Positions 8,935 to 18,465 of a stretch of 64,000 bases of DNA are shown here, piece by piece. This DNA is from an uncultured Chitinophagaceae bacterium. Lineage in GTDB: Bacteria > Bacteroidota > Bacteroidia > Chitinophagales > Chitinophagaceae. Location of the stretch: positions 76,722 through 140,721 of the forward strand of contig CALMYJ010000004.1 of NCBI GenBank assembly GCA_937873715.1, given 5' to 3'. Position 1 is the first letter of the stretch; each line of letters begins with the position of its first letter. The notes under the pieces were generated by a model that saw only the letters and a list, made by a program, of their open reading frames with translations, was not told the DNA's origin and made no database searches. The translations under genes and the position numbers were made by a program.

Positions 8935-9792
8935 ATGAAAAATATAATTCAAAACATTCTCCTTTGCTGTGTGGTGTCGGCATTGTTTTTTGCTTGCAAA
9001 AAATCTGAGAATAAAATCGTTTTTGAAGGGGGTAAGGCTCCGGTACTTACCGCAAATGTAACCACCTCTATTCCCCTGTCGTTTCTTTCAGAAACAGACG
9101 AGGCTATCACACTTTCGTGGACGAACCCTGATTATAGTTTTACAACAGGGGTAAGCTCTCACGATGTAGCCTACATTTTGGAAATTGATACTGCCGGCAT
9201 AAACTTTACCGGGTCAAAAAAGAAACAGGTTGGCTTTGCCGGGGATTTGAATAAAACTTTTTTACAAAGTGAAATCAATGACTTTTTATTGAACCAGCTC
9301 GAACTGGCTCCCGGTACAACTCACAGCATTGATATGAGGGTAGTTGCAAGCATATCAGGCAGCACACCTACCTCCCTGGCATCAAATGTACTAACGTTTA
9401 CCGCTACCCCTTATTCAATACCGCCAAAAGTAGCGCCGCCCGCTGCCGGAACTTTATACGTTACCGGTAGTGCCACTCCTGCCAACTGGATGGGTGGCGG
9501 CGACCCGGAAGTACTGGCGCAGAAATTCACAAGAGTATCAGAAACACTTTATGAGCTTACTGTAAACCTCAATGGCGGAGCATCGTACCTGCTGGTACCC
9601 CGCTATGGCAACTGGAGTGCTGTTGCCCCTGACCCTGAAAAATATGGCTATACAGGTGCCAATAATGCCAATAATGTAAATGGTGACGATTTTAGAGCTT
9701 ACGGTGGCGATATTCTTTCTCCACCCGAAAGCGGTAACTATAAAATTGTGGTTGATTTTCAAAGAGGTAAATTTTCTGTAACAAGACTCTAA
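8935..9792 (+). CDS. susE: SusE-like surface starch-binding lipoprotein
   Basis: 285 residues with a lipobox (A-L-F-F-A-C-K-K). The N-terminal Ig-like SusE domain contains the F-E-G-G-K-A-P-V-L-T and I-T-L-S-W-T-N-P-D segments. It is followed by one carbohydrate-binding module starting near residue 178 (G-T-L-Y-V-T-G-S-A-T, with N-W-M-G-G and N-W-S-A). It should sit on the cell surface next to SusCD and hold starch chains. Located 23 nt after susD and 18 nt before the SusF-like gene. The symbol is by family and position; it has fewer binding modules than Bacteroides SusE. Confidence 0.82.
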   Translation: MKNIIQNILLCCVVSALFFACKKSENKIVFEGGKAPVLTANVTTSIPLSFLSETDEAITLSWTNPDYSFTTGVSSHDVAYILEIDTAGINFTGSKKKQVGFAGDLNKTFLQSEINDFLLNQLELAPGTTHSIDMRVVASISGSTPTSLASNVLTFTATPYSIPPKVAPPAAGTLYVTGSATPANWMGGGDPEVLAQKFTRVSETLYELTVNLNGGASYLLVPRYGNWSAVAPDPEKYGYTGANNANNVNGDDFRAYGGDILSPPESGNYKIVVDFQRGKFSVTRL

Positions 9793-9810
9793 TTTTTTAA
9801 AAAAGACATC

Positions 9811-11223
9811 ATGAAAAATATTTTTAAACTTTCAATGCTGGTTTGTTTTGCAGTACTTGCATTTACGGCGTGCAAAAAATTAGACCCACTGCCGTTTTAT
9901 GCTGCCGGTAAAGCACCCGTAATCCTGGCAAGTGTTACTTCGGTAACACCTGCACCTGCCGACTCAAACAGCCAGGTACTAAAAATTGAATGGTCGGATC
10001 CGGAACATGCTACCGACCCAACTAAAGTTAAATTTTTACTGCAGATAGACTCTGCCGGAAAAGGTTTTGTAAAACCCCATGTAGTTGAGCTTATCGGCAG
10101 GATGGATACTACATTTATTGCCAAAGATTTCAACAATATATTAATTGGGCTTGGGTTTAAATTTGGTGTTACTTACAGCGTTGATGTAAGGGTAATCTCT
10201 TCATACGCCAATAATAACGACAGGCAAATATCAAATACCATCACCCTGCAGGTAAGGCCTTATGTGGTACCTCCTAAAGTGCAGTTACCCGCCAATGGCA
10301 CTTTATTTTTGGTGGGCTCAGCAACAGCAGGTGGCTGGAATAACCCTGTACCGGTACCAGCTCAAAAATTTACCCAGATTGACACGCTGACTTATGAAGG
10401 CACTTTTTATCTTATAGCCAGTGGTCAGTACCTGATATTGCCCGAAAATGGCAGTTGGGATACCAAATATGCTGTGGCCAACAATACACAGCCCGGCCTG
10501 AATGCTGGAGGTGAGTTCGGATATAATTCCGGCGTTGGGCCCAGCATTTATAACGACAATTTTCCTGGTCCCGGTAATACAGGTATGTATAAAATACGCC
10601 TGGACTTACAAAATGGTAAGTTTACCGTTTCGGAGGTTAAGTTATTCTCATTTTTATGGGTAGCCGGCGATTACCAGGGCTGGAACCCGGCTTCAGCGCC
10701 AACATTGGCATCACCTAATGCCGATGGGGTGTACGAAGGTTATGTAAATGTACCTTCAGGCGGCTCTTATGAATTTAAATTAACCAGCCAGGCAGACTGG
10801 GGCGGTACCAATTATGGCGATGGCGGCCCCGGCGCATTGAGCACCAGTGGCGGCAATTTAATATTCCCTAACGGTGGCGGCTATTACAAAATAAATGTAA
10901 ATACCAATAACAGCACCTGGTCTATTGAACCTACCACCTGGGGCATAGTTGGTAGTCTTACCGGCTGGGGAGGCAACCCGGATATTGCTTTGAATTACGA
11001 TGCTGGCAGCGGCAGTTTTGTATCCGGGCCCATAGTAGTTGGCGGAAACGAAGAGTTTAAATTCAGGGCTAACAGCGATTGGCCGATTAACCTTGGCGAT
11101 AGTGGTGCAGATGGGTCTTTAGAGCAGGATGGCGCTAATATTCCACTTACTGCCGGTACTTATACCATCACCCTGTACCTGAATAATTCCGGTTATTATA
11201 CATACAAAATTGTACGGAATTAA
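9811..11223 (+). CDS. susF: SusF-like surface starch-binding lipoprotein
   Basis: 470 residues, lipobox F-T-A-C-K-K. The N-terminal Ig-like domain resembles that of the preceding gene (A-A-G-K-A-P-V-I-L-A-S-V, I-E-W-S-D-P-E). It is followed by three tandem starch-binding modules starting near residues 164 (G-T-L-F-L-V-G-S-A-T), 280 (F-L-W-V-A-G-D-Y-Q-G-W-N) and 370 (W-G-I-V-G-S-L-T-G-W-G-G). The first module is closest to the single module of the upstream SusE-like protein, suggesting duplication. Expected to bind starch at the surface and aid SusCD. Last gene of the operon, followed by a strong terminator. Confidence 0.84.
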   Translation: MKNIFKLSMLVCFAVLAFTACKKLDPLPFYAAGKAPVILASVTSVTPAPADSNSQVLKIEWSDPEHATDPTKVKFLLQIDSAGKGFVKPHVVELIGRMDTTFIAKDFNNILIGLGFKFGVTYSVDVRVISSYANNNDRQISNTITLQVRPYVVPPKVQLPANGTLFLVGSATAGGWNNPVPVPAQKFTQIDTLTYEGTFYLIASGQYLILPENGSWDTKYAVANNTQPGLNAGGEFGYNSGVGPSIYNDNFPGPGNTGMYKIRLDLQNGKFTVSEVKLFSFLWVAGDYQGWNPASAPTLASPNADGVYEGYVNVPSGGSYEFKLTSQADWGGTNYGDGGPGALSTSGGNLIFPNGGGYYKINVNTNNSTWSIEPTTWGIVGSLTGWGGNPDIALNYDAGSGSFVSGPIVVGGNEEFKFRANSDWPINLGDSGADGSLEQDGANIPLTAGTYTITLYLNNSGYYTYKIVRN

Positions 11224-11287
11224 TTAATAGTGTAGCCTTGTACGATCGGTTAATTATACAGGCCGTTTTTACAAGTAAATAAATAGT

Positions 11288-11323
11288 AAAAAAGGAGGGG
11301 TGCAATTTGTCCCCTCCTTTTTT
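11288..11323 (+). terminator. Rho-independent terminator of the sus-like operon
   Basis: A 13-bp perfect stem (A-rich strand plus GGAGGGG, pairing with CCCCTCC plus T-run) with a 10-nt loop at 11301-11310 lies 65 nt after the SusF-like stop. Its A/T-flanked symmetry allows action in both directions, so it may also stop the opposing MBOAT transcript ending at 11380. Confidence 0.85.
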
Positions 11324-11379
11324 ATTAAACATGCTGTAGAATATCTTTTGAATGAGCCTGATGGATGGTTCAATTACTT

Positions 11380-12810
11380 CTAAAACTGGAAATAGATAAA
11401 TGAGCTTGTACTTTCCTGGCTCCATATCAGCAGTAGCAGCAATAAGGCCCATACAATACCAATCACCCACCAGGGGGCTTTATACGCTACCGTGAGTACT
11501 TTACTATTTCGGAGCAGCCAGTGCACAATAAAGATGCCGGCAATAATGGTAAATGCCTTGATGAGATCGAGTGTGGTAAGAATAGCTTCTCCCTTATGCA
11601 GGCCAAACATGCCCTTTAATACTTTGGAAGCACTTGCAAAATCGCTGGCCCTGAAAAACACCCAGGTAATATTAATAAGGAAAAAAGTAAATAAAGCATA
11701 AGTAAAAGCTGCGATGGTTTTTTTACCTGATTGTACCATGTTTTTTACTAATCCTGTTTTGTCATCAATAAATTTTTCAATCCACAGGTAAAAGCCGTGC
11801 AGACCACCCCATACCACAAAAGTCCAGTTGGCACCATGCCAAAGACCGCCGAGTAACATGGTAAGCATCAGGTTAATATACGTTCGGGCATGGCCTTTAC
11901 GATTACCGCCTAAGGGGATATACAGGTAGTCTCTTAACCAGCTTGAAAGCGTAATATGCCAGCGCCGCCAGAAATCAGAAAAACCGGTGGCCGCATAAGG
12001 ATACAAAAAGTTATCAGGCAGTGTAAAGCCCAGGCATAATGCAATACCAATGGCGCAGGTAGAGTAACCGGCAAAGTCGCAGAAAATTTGCCCGGAAAAA
12101 GCCAGCACACCAGCCCATGCATCTACTGTGGAAGGAAGTTGATTGCTGCCAAACATTGAATTGGCAGGGCCTGCCAGCAGGCTATCGGCCAGCACTACTT
12201 TCATAAACAGGCCAAGGGATAATAAGAACAGCCCCTGCAGCATTTGCTCACGGGTAGCTGTATGCGGTTGTTTAAACTGCGGAATCAACTGTCCCGGCCT
12301 TACAATTGGCCCCGCCACCAATTGCGGAAAAAAGGTAACAAACAGTGAAAAATCGAGGAGTGATTTTTCAGGTTCGCTTCGGCGCAGGTAAATATCTAGT
12401 GTATAAGACAAGGTTTGAAACGTGTAAAACGAAATCCCTACCGGCAAAATGATATCCGGCTTTGCCGCCTGGAAATCGATACCGGCAAGCTGGCATAATC
12501 CTGTAAAATTTTGCAGTAAAAAACCCCCGTATTTAAAAAATGCCAGCAGCCCAAGATTACCTGCCAGGCTTATAAACAGCAGCAGCCTGCGTTTTGCAAC
12601 ATGGGTTTCGGTATACATTTTTTTGCCTACCACATAATCAATAACCGTAGATAGCCACAGCAGTATTATAAATGGCGGATTCCAGGCGGCATAAAAAAGG
12701 TAGCTGGCCAGCAGCAGGTTTATTTTTTTTGTTTTCCAGGCCAGTGGCAGGTAATGCAGTGTGAGTACAAGGGCAAAAAAAACAATAAAAGTGTATGAGT
12801 TAAAAACCAT
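11380..12810 (-). CDS. MBOAT family membrane O-acyltransferase
   Basis: 476-residue polytopic membrane protein of the AlgI/PatA branch. The MBOAT core is visible: Y-L-F-Y-A-A-W-N-P near the N-terminus, F-W-R-R-W-H-I-T-L-S-S-W-L-R-D-Y-L-Y-I-P-L-G-G-N, and the catalytic histidine in G-G-L-W-H-G-A-N-W. The protein moves an acetyl group from the cytoplasm to a periplasmic partner or glycan. It lies 29 nt downstream of the SGNH-like gene at 12840-13886, the usual two-component layout for exopolysaccharide or wall O-acetylation. The acceptor polymer is not identifiable here, as no polysaccharide synthesis genes are adjacent. Confidence 0.9.
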   Translation of the reverse strand: MVFNSYTFIVFFALVLTLHYLPLAWKTKKINLLLASYLFYAAWNPPFIILLWLSTVIDYVVGKKMYTETHVAKRRLLLFISLAGNLGLLAFFKYGGFLLQNFTGLCQLAGIDFQAAKPDIILPVGISFYTFQTLSYTLDIYLRRSEPEKSLLDFSLFVTFFPQLVAGPIVRPGQLIPQFKQPHTATREQMLQGLFLLSLGLFMKVVLADSLLAGPANSMFGSNQLPSTVDAWAGVLAFSGQIFCDFAGYSTCAIGIALCLGFTLPDNFLYPYAATGFSDFWRRWHITLSSWLRDYLYIPLGGNRKGHARTYINLMLTMLLGGLWHGANWTFVVWGGLHGFYLWIEKFIDDKTGLVKNMVQSGKKTIAAFTYALFTFFLINITWVFFRASDFASASKVLKGMFGLHKGEAILTTLDLIKAFTIIAGIFIVHWLLRNSKVLTVAYKAPWWVIGIVWALLLLLLIWSQESTSSFIYFQF

Positions 12811-12839
12811 AACGCAGTTGATTTAGGCTTGATAAAAAA

Positions 12840-13886
12840 TTACCGGCTTTTAATTGTAGAAAATTTCCAGCCTTTTTCTTCATGCAGGATGCGTACCAGT
12901 TCTTTGGTGTGTACCACTGCATCAGCAGGGGTAAGGTGCGACCATTCGGGGCATATCAATTCTTTAAGTACCGGGTAGTCGGTAAAGTGTATACCGGCAC
13001 ACCGGGTAGTAGCCAGCAGCCTGTCCCAGAATTTTTCTCTCGGAAAAACCATTTGTTCGCCCATCCAAAAAGGGCCGTTGGATGGAGTGCGTACAAATAC
13101 TATTTTGCCGCCCCTGGCCTGAATTTTATCTACATTATTTTTGATAGAAGCAAAAACCGAGTCCAGATCATGTGTGGATAAGGGCGGTATATTTTTCAAC
13201 ATATCAAAAACAAACAGCCAAACCTTCTGTACCTGTTGTTGCAGGCTGGTATCGTTTACGAACCTGTCGGTCATCCAGCTTTGCCTTTCAAAATTTACAT
13301 GGTTAAACTCCATCGGGAAAATGGGAAACTCAAACACCCCTTTGCGGTTAGGTATTTGCAATGCTTTTAGCTTCGCACTCAGCGAAAAATATTCTTTATC
13401 AAGCAGTACCAGTTTCGATTCCAGAAAGCTATTGATATAAAAACTTAGTTTTTGGGCAGGGCTTTCTTCCTTATAGTATTTGAGTGCATTGTTAATCTCA
13501 ATCCTGTTGCCGGGGAATATATCGAAGAAGAGTCCTTCGGTAACGTCTATCACCAGTTTGCCCTTAAAATTTTTGTCGTTGGCCAGGTCGTCTAATACGG
13601 GCAGCGGGCAATTGCCTTCCTGTGCCAGTTGTATGGGTGTTTCGCCGGTAAGATCCTGCCAGGTTTTAGTATCAAGGTCAAATTTATTGCGGGAAGAGCC
13701 GATGAAAACCGTGGCTTCTTCCGAAGGCATATATACCTTTTTGCGGTGGTGTGCCCATAAAGGCCCGGTTTCGTCGTACGAAATACTGGCGCCGCTTTTA
13801 CGAAGATGTATCTCCCAGGCAGCAGCCGTAGTAATGGTAATTGCCAGCATCAGCCATGCGGCTTTTTGCAATGATGGGTTGGCCAT
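12840..13886 (-). CDS. SGNH-like (AlgJ/AlgX-type) periplasmic partner of MBOAT
   Basis: 348 residues with one N-terminal membrane segment (A-A-W-L-M-L-A-I-T-I-T-T-A-A-A). An SGNH-like layout is seen: V-F-I-G-S-S-R-N-K-F-D near residue 60 carries a serine at the nucleophile position, and E-W-S-H-L-T-P-A-D-A-V near the end provides an Asp/His pair, here as S-H-L. The protein is probably anchored facing the periplasm, where it would take the acetyl group delivered by MBOAT and place it on a glycan. First gene of a two-gene minus-strand operon. The family assignment rests on motifs and context, as overall similarity in this group is weak. Confidence 0.68.
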   Translation of the reverse strand: MANPSLQKAAWLMLAITITTAAAWEIHLRKSGASISYDETGPLWAHHRKKVYMPSEEATVFIGSSRNKFDLDTKTWQDLTGETPIQLAQEGNCPLPVLDDLANDKNFKGKLVIDVTEGLFFDIFPGNRIEINNALKYYKEESPAQKLSFYINSFLESKLVLLDKEYFSLSAKLKALQIPNRKGVFEFPIFPMEFNHVNFERQSWMTDRFVNDTSLQQQVQKVWLFVFDMLKNIPPLSTHDLDSVFASIKNNVDKIQARGGKIVFVRTPSNGPFWMGEQMVFPREKFWDRLLATTRCAGIHFTDYPVLKELICPEWSHLTPADAVVHTKELVRILHEEKGWKFSTIKSR

Positions 13887-14133
13887 ATATCATGTTGTTT
13901 GGTTAAGGGAAAACGACTGTAAGGGTGCTGTTGTTAGTTTTGTCAAGAGATGGATAATATCGCAACACGGTGCACCTCTTATCTTGCATGTGTTGAAGAT
14001 ATACAACAAAAAGTAAAAGGTATAATATTATTTAAAGTTGTTCGCTACAGATGATATCCCCGGTGGCAGGCAGCAATAGCAGGGTATGGTAAACACAGTG
14101 TTACGTTTACCGCCTGCAATGCTAAAACTGTTC

Positions 14134-14141
14134 TATTTTTG
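14134..14141 (+). promoter_or_regulatory. TAnnTTTG promoter element before tatC
   Basis: TATTTTTG matches the Bacteroidota -7 element and ends 20 nt before the TTG start. No clear -33 TTTG was found. Confidence 0.4.
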
Positions 14142-14161
14142 CCATTCTAAATAAATGTGCA

Positions 14162-15049
14162 TTGGCAGATACCGCTACAGAAAGAAAATCCTTTTTTGCC
14201 CGTATAACAGGAAAAAGTAAAGAGGAGCAGGCCGAAATGAGTTTCTTCGATCATATCGAAGAATTGCGCTGGCACTTATTACGTTCTGTAATAGCGTGGC
14301 TGGTGGCGGCCATTGCTATTTTTATGAATATCGACTGGGTGTACGACAATATTATACTTGCACCAGCCAACGAAAAATTTTTTGTGTATGAAGGACTTTG
14401 CCGTTTTGGGCAGTGGCTGGGTATTGGCGACGCATTTTGTATGCCTCCCGTTAAAATCAACTTCCAGGTAACTGCGGTTAACGGCACTTTCACTTCTGCC
14501 ATCAGTATTGCTATGATTGGGGGCATTATTGCTGCTTTTCCGTATATCTTCTGGGAGGTTTGGCGCTTTATAACACCTGCGCTTACCCCAAAAGAAAGAA
14601 AGTACAGCAGGGGTAGTATTTTTTACGTGTCGCTTTGCTTTTTTGCCGGTGCTGCATTCGGCTATTTTTTACTGGCGCCATTTACCTTCAATTTCCTGGC
14701 CAGTTTTACCTTGGGCAAATCGGGTGTTATACAGTACAGGCCAGCTATTAATGATTATATCGACAGCCTCACCAACCTGGTACTGGGCTGTGGTATTGCA
14801 TTTGAGCTGCCGGTATTATCGTATGTGCTGGCACGCATCGGGCTTATTAGCGGTACGTTCTTGAAAAAATATTTCAAGTTTGCCTTTGTAGTTATACTTA
14901 TAGTAGCTGCTGTTATTACACCATCACCCGACTGGACCAGCCAGTTGCTGGTAACCATACCGCTGGTGTTTTTATATTGGGTTAGCATCCTGCTGGCCAG
15001 CAGGGTTGAAAAGCAAAGAGCAAAAGCTGAGGCACAGGAGTGGAGCTGA
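14162..15049 (+). CDS. tatC: Sec-independent protein translocase TatC
   Basis: 295 residues, six membrane spans, with the TatC signatures F-F-D-H-I-E-E-L-R-W near the N-terminus and F-P-Y-I-F-W-E-V-W-R-F-I-T-P-A-L-T-P-K-E-R in the first half. It is the receptor core of the twin-arginine pathway, which exports folded proteins across the inner membrane. The start is TTG at 14162, giving M-A-D-T-A-T, an N-terminus common among Bacteroidota TatC. The nearby ATG at 14155 is out of frame. tatA is not adjacent. It converges with the FkbM gene, leaving an 11-nt gap. Confidence 0.95.
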   Translation: MADTATERKSFFARITGKSKEEQAEMSFFDHIEELRWHLLRSVIAWLVAAIAIFMNIDWVYDNIILAPANEKFFVYEGLCRFGQWLGIGDAFCMPPVKINFQVTAVNGTFTSAISIAMIGGIIAAFPYIFWEVWRFITPALTPKERKYSRGSIFYVSLCFFAGAAFGYFLLAPFTFNFLASFTLGKSGVIQYRPAINDYIDSLTNLVLGCGIAFELPVLSYVLARIGLISGTFLKKYFKFAFVVILIVAAVITPSPDWTSQLLVTIPLVFLYWVSILLASRVEKQRAKAEAQEWS

Positions 15050-15060
15050 TGCTGTCCTTA

Positions 15061-15858
15061 TTAGTTATTCGTAAATAACGTTTCTGGTAATTGCCCGGCT
15101 TTGGCTTTTGGCAGTGCCAGGATATTTCCCCACACGCCGCTGGTATCCGGCCAGGTTGCTTTTTTATTTACAATTTTTATGAGTAAAGCAGTGTTGCCCT
15201 TAGCGTTTGGATTTACCCGGTAAAACTCATAGCCACTGTCATCCAGCAGTTGTGCTACTTCTGCATCCTGTTCAGGAGAGTGCAGTTCAATTAAAAAGAT
15301 AGCCGTTTGTCGGCGAAGCAGTTCGGCAGCCCCTTTTAATACCTGGCTTTCGTGTCCTTCCACATCAATTTTTAGAAAATCGGGTATAATACCATTTTTA
15401 TTAATCCAGGAATCCAGTTGTATAATATCGATTTTAACACCGGCCTTTTGCTGCGATACTTTGCCGGTAAAATTGCTGTGGCCCTGTTCAAAATAAGCGG
15501 TACCGTCTTTTTCACCTACGGCAAAAGGATGCAAATGAATATGCTGTAGCTGGTTGATACGTACCACTTCTTTAAAGTAGGCCTGGTTATCGGCAAAGGG
15601 TTCAAATGCATGAACGGTAGTGTTGCGAATATTTTTGTTGCAAAAAAAACTATGCAGGCCAACATTAGCGCCAATATCAAACACTGTACTGCCTTCCTGA
15701 ACAAAGTATTTTAGTATAGCCTGCTTATCCGGCTCGTAATTACGGATAAAAACACTGCCGTTTACCAGGTGATTAAGGCGCATTTTTATACCGCCCAGCG
15801 ATGGGCTGAGTACGGGATATATACGGTTGAGCAAAATTTTTTTTACTATTGATTTCAC
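15061..15858 (-). CDS. FkbM family SAM-dependent methyltransferase
   Basis: 265 residues. The SAM-binding loop V-F-D-I-G-A-N-V-G-L-H-S lies near residue 59-70, the acidic turn H-A-F-E-P-F near 88-93, and the FkbM hallmark F-L-K-I-D-V-E-G-H-E near 160-170. Such enzymes methylate hydroxyls on sugars or natural products; the substrate is unknown. The start is a GTG at 15858 and the next in-frame Met is 25 residues in. No glycosyltransferases flank it, so its substrate cannot be guessed from context. Confidence 0.85.
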   Translation of the reverse strand: MKSIVKKILLNRIYPVLSPSLGGIKMRLNHLVNGSVFIRNYEPDKQAILKYFVQEGSTVFDIGANVGLHSFFCNKNIRNTTVHAFEPFADNQAYFKEVVRINQLQHIHLHPFAVGEKDGTAYFEQGHSNFTGKVSQQKAGVKIDIIQLDSWINKNGIIPDFLKIDVEGHESQVLKGAAELLRRQTAIFLIELHSPEQDAEVAQLLDDSGYEFYRVNPNAKGNTALLIKIVNKKATWPDTSGVWGNILALPKAKAGQLPETLFTNN

Positions 15859-16149
15859 GCTGTAAAGTCTTGTTATTCAAAGTATGGTACCTGTAGCTTT
15901 CAGGTAGCTGAATGGGGCGGCAAAATACGGCTTTTGTATAAATAACTGCCCACTGTATGTGGTATTAATCTTATACCGGTTAGCCACTTAAGTGATTGTT
16001 ATTACGCAAAACAACAAAGGATAAATACCCTTGCGGCTAAGTTTGCCCGGCATTTCAACCATTAATACTTTATTGGTATAAGCATCCATATTTTAATGTT
16101 ACTTTTATGCTATAATTATTTCCATTCATTTACTATTTATTAAACCGTT

Positions 16150-16599
16150 ATGTCTCCGTTTAATTTACACCTGCCTGTAGCCATTGGTTGCGATCATGCA
16201 GGCTTCGATTGCAAAGAGGATTTGATCTCTTTTTTAGAAGGCGAGGGTGTTGCTTTCAAAGATTTTGGCACTTATGATAAACACTCAGTAGACTATGCAG
16301 ATTTTGCCCACCCGGTAGCATCGGCAGTAGAAAATGGTGAAGCTGCATTTGGTGTACTGCTTTGCGGCAGCGCTAATGGGGTGGCTATTACAGCCAATAA
16401 ACACCAGGGTATACGGGCCGCAATTTGCTGGGGCGAAGAGCTTGCTGAACTGGCAAGAAAACACAATGATGCCAATATCATTTGCATCCCGGCACGCTTT
16501 GTACGGGATGGTGATGCCGAAAAAATGCTTGATGTATTTATGCACACTGCTTTTGAGGGCGGCAGGCACGAATTGAGGATTAAAAAAATTGCCTGTTAA
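16150..16599 (+). CDS. rpiB: Ribose-5-phosphate isomerase B
   Basis: 149 residues, the usual RpiB length. The motifs I-G-C-D-H-A-G-F near the start, D-Y-A-D-F-A-H-P and L-L-C-G-S-A-N-G-V-A-I-T-A-N-K (catalytic cysteine and phosphate loop) are all present, and A-R-K-H-N-D-A-N follows. It interconverts ribose 5-phosphate and ribulose 5-phosphate in the non-oxidative pentose phosphate path. It stands alone, 78 nt before an exported peptidase. Confidence 0.95.
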   Translation: MSPFNLHLPVAIGCDHAGFDCKEDLISFLEGEGVAFKDFGTYDKHSVDYADFAHPVASAVENGEAAFGVLLCGSANGVAITANKHQGIRAAICWGEELAELARKHNDANIICIPARFVRDGDAEKMLDVFMHTAFEGGRHELRIKKIAC

Positions 16600-16677
16600 A
16601 CTTCCTGCCACTTTCAGCACTACGTAATAATACAGTGCTGAAGCGTATCCTTTAATTTAATAATATTCCCACTTTGT

Positions 16678-18261
16678 ATGAAAAACTTTTTTCTTTTTTT
16701 TCTTTTTTCCGGTTCAGTAGTTTTTGTAAAAGCACAGGCGGATACGCCATCCCGTTATGCAGCACTTATAACCACCGGGGCGCTGCAGCATCATTTAACT
16801 ATTATTGCAGGCGATGAAATGGAAGGCCGGGAAACCGGTACCGACGGGCAACGCAAAGCGGCAGCTTATATTGAGGAACAGTTTAAAAAAATTGGATTGC
16901 AGCCACCGGCAGTCCTGCAGGGCTACCAGCAATATTACCCGGTATTGAAAGATTCTATCACTGCTGCGGTAGTAAAAATTAATAACAACCTGTTGCAGTA
17001 TGGCAGCGATTATTATTCGCAGGCTATCAACAACCAGTCTCGCCGCATCAGTACCAAAAAAATTGTATTTGCAGGTTACGGCATTAGCGAAGCAGGCTAT
17101 GATGACTATGCCGGTATTGATGCAAAGGGAAAAGTGGTAGTGGTTTTTTTGGGTGAGCCCAAAAAGAACGGGCAATACCTGCTTACCGGTAATGCAAAAT
17201 ATTCGGCTTATACCTACCCGGGTATTTCCAAAAAAATAGATATAGCCAAAGCTAAAGGTGCTGCTGCCGTAGTATTTATCAACCCTGCCCAGGCCCAGGC
17301 CGATAGTGCAACTGTAAAGCGTAATAGCCAACCAGGGCTGTTTTATCCCCGTAGCGGCGATAATGATAATCCCAATTATATCGTGTTATCACACCAGGCT
17401 GCAACTGCAAATTTTACCGACTGGCCCACCAGCCAGTTGATTGTAGCGGCAAAAGCCGGAGAGCCTTTTAGCGGTAAGGGCCTAAAAGAACTGGATATCT
17501 CTTTTTCATTCGATTTTAAAAAACAGCGCCTTAAAATTGATGCCAGTAATGTAATTGGTATTGTAGAAGGATCTGATAAAAAAGACGAATATGTATTTGT
17601 AACGGCTCATTACGATCACCTGGGCAGGCATAATGGTAAAATTTATTACGGTGCCGATGATGATGGCAGTGGTACCTGCGCTGTAATACTTATGGCCGAA
17701 GCCTTTGCCAAAGCCAAAGCAGAAGGGCATGGCCCATCCCGAACAATGGTATTTATGACGGTAAGCGGGGAAGAAAAAGGACTTTGGGGCAGTAAATACT
17801 ATAGTGAAAACCCTGTTTTCCCAATGGATAAAACCAGCGTTGACTTAAACATCGATATGGTTGGTCGTATTGATACTGAACGGCTAACGGCAGATACCCA
17901 AAACTATGTATACGTTATTGGTCATAATATGCTCAGTACCGAACTGCAGCCGGTTAGTGAAGGCATGAATACAAAATACACGGGGCTGATACTGGATTAT
18001 AAATTTGATGACCCGGACGACCCGGAAAGAATTTTTTACCGTAGCGATCATTACAATTTTGCCAAAAATGGCGTGCCTATCTTATTCTTTTACGATGGTA
18101 TGCTTAAGGCAGATTATCATAAGCCAACCGATACGGTTGATAAAATTAACTGGGAGTTGTATCAAAAAAGGGTACACATGATTTTTTATACCGCCTGGGA
18201 AATAGCCAACAGGCCATTGATGCTGAAACGTGATTTACCCATTCCCGAGGGAACGAGATAG
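16678..18261 (+). CDS. Secreted M28 family zinc peptidase with PA domain
   Basis: 527 residues with a signal peptide (F-F-L-F-F-L-F-S-G-S to V-K-A-Q). A PA-type insert occupies about residues 120-270. The M28 zinc ligands are visible in order: T-A-H-Y-D-H-L-G, G-A-D-D-D-G-S-G-T, S-G-E-E-K-G, N-I-D-M-V-G-R and D-Y-H-K-P-T-D-T. It probably acts as an aminopeptidase in the periplasm or outside the cell. The start codon directly follows an A/T-rich leader, and no partner gene is obvious. Confidence 0.9.
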   Translation: MKNFFLFFLFSGSVVFVKAQADTPSRYAALITTGALQHHLTIIAGDEMEGRETGTDGQRKAAAYIEEQFKKIGLQPPAVLQGYQQYYPVLKDSITAAVVKINNNLLQYGSDYYSQAINNQSRRISTKKIVFAGYGISEAGYDDYAGIDAKGKVVVVFLGEPKKNGQYLLTGNAKYSAYTYPGISKKIDIAKAKGAAAVVFINPAQAQADSATVKRNSQPGLFYPRSGDNDNPNYIVLSHQAATANFTDWPTSQLIVAAKAGEPFSGKGLKELDISFSFDFKKQRLKIDASNVIGIVEGSDKKDEYVFVTAHYDHLGRHNGKIYYGADDDGSGTCAVILMAEAFAKAKAEGHGPSRTMVFMTVSGEEKGLWGSKYYSENPVFPMDKTSVDLNIDMVGRIDTERLTADTQNYVYVIGHNMLSTELQPVSEGMNTKYTGLILDYKFDDPDDPERIFYRSDHYNFAKNGVPILFFYDGMLKADYHKPTDTVDKINWELYQKRVHMIFYTAWEIANRPLMLKRDLPIPEGTR

Positions 18262-18432
18262 TTTAAATTTATTTAATAAGTTATTTGGGCTTTGCATAAA
18301 TTGATTTTAATGGTTAAATAGGGGTAAAAAAATCATAGTTTATTTTTTTTATATTTTTAATGTAAATCGCAATGACGCTTTAATTATAAAAGTTTTTTTA
18401 GTAATAGTTGAATTATCCCCATGAAATCTGCC

Positions 18433-18440
18433 TATATTTG
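18433..18440 (+). promoter_or_regulatory. TAnnTTTG promoter element before the Lrp-type gene
   Basis: TATATTTG matches the Bacteroidota -7 consensus, with TTG at 18408-18410 in a plausible -33 position (22 nt apart). The predicted start of transcription falls about 20 nt before the ATG at 18466. Confidence 0.5.
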
Positions 18441-18465
18441 AATATAGTTAAAAAATGGACTATAT

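Noticed and set aside
13480..14016. 178-codon plus-strand ORF over the SGNH-like gene start
   Set aside because: Mostly antisense to the SGNH-like gene; the remainder is A/T-rich promoter DNA.
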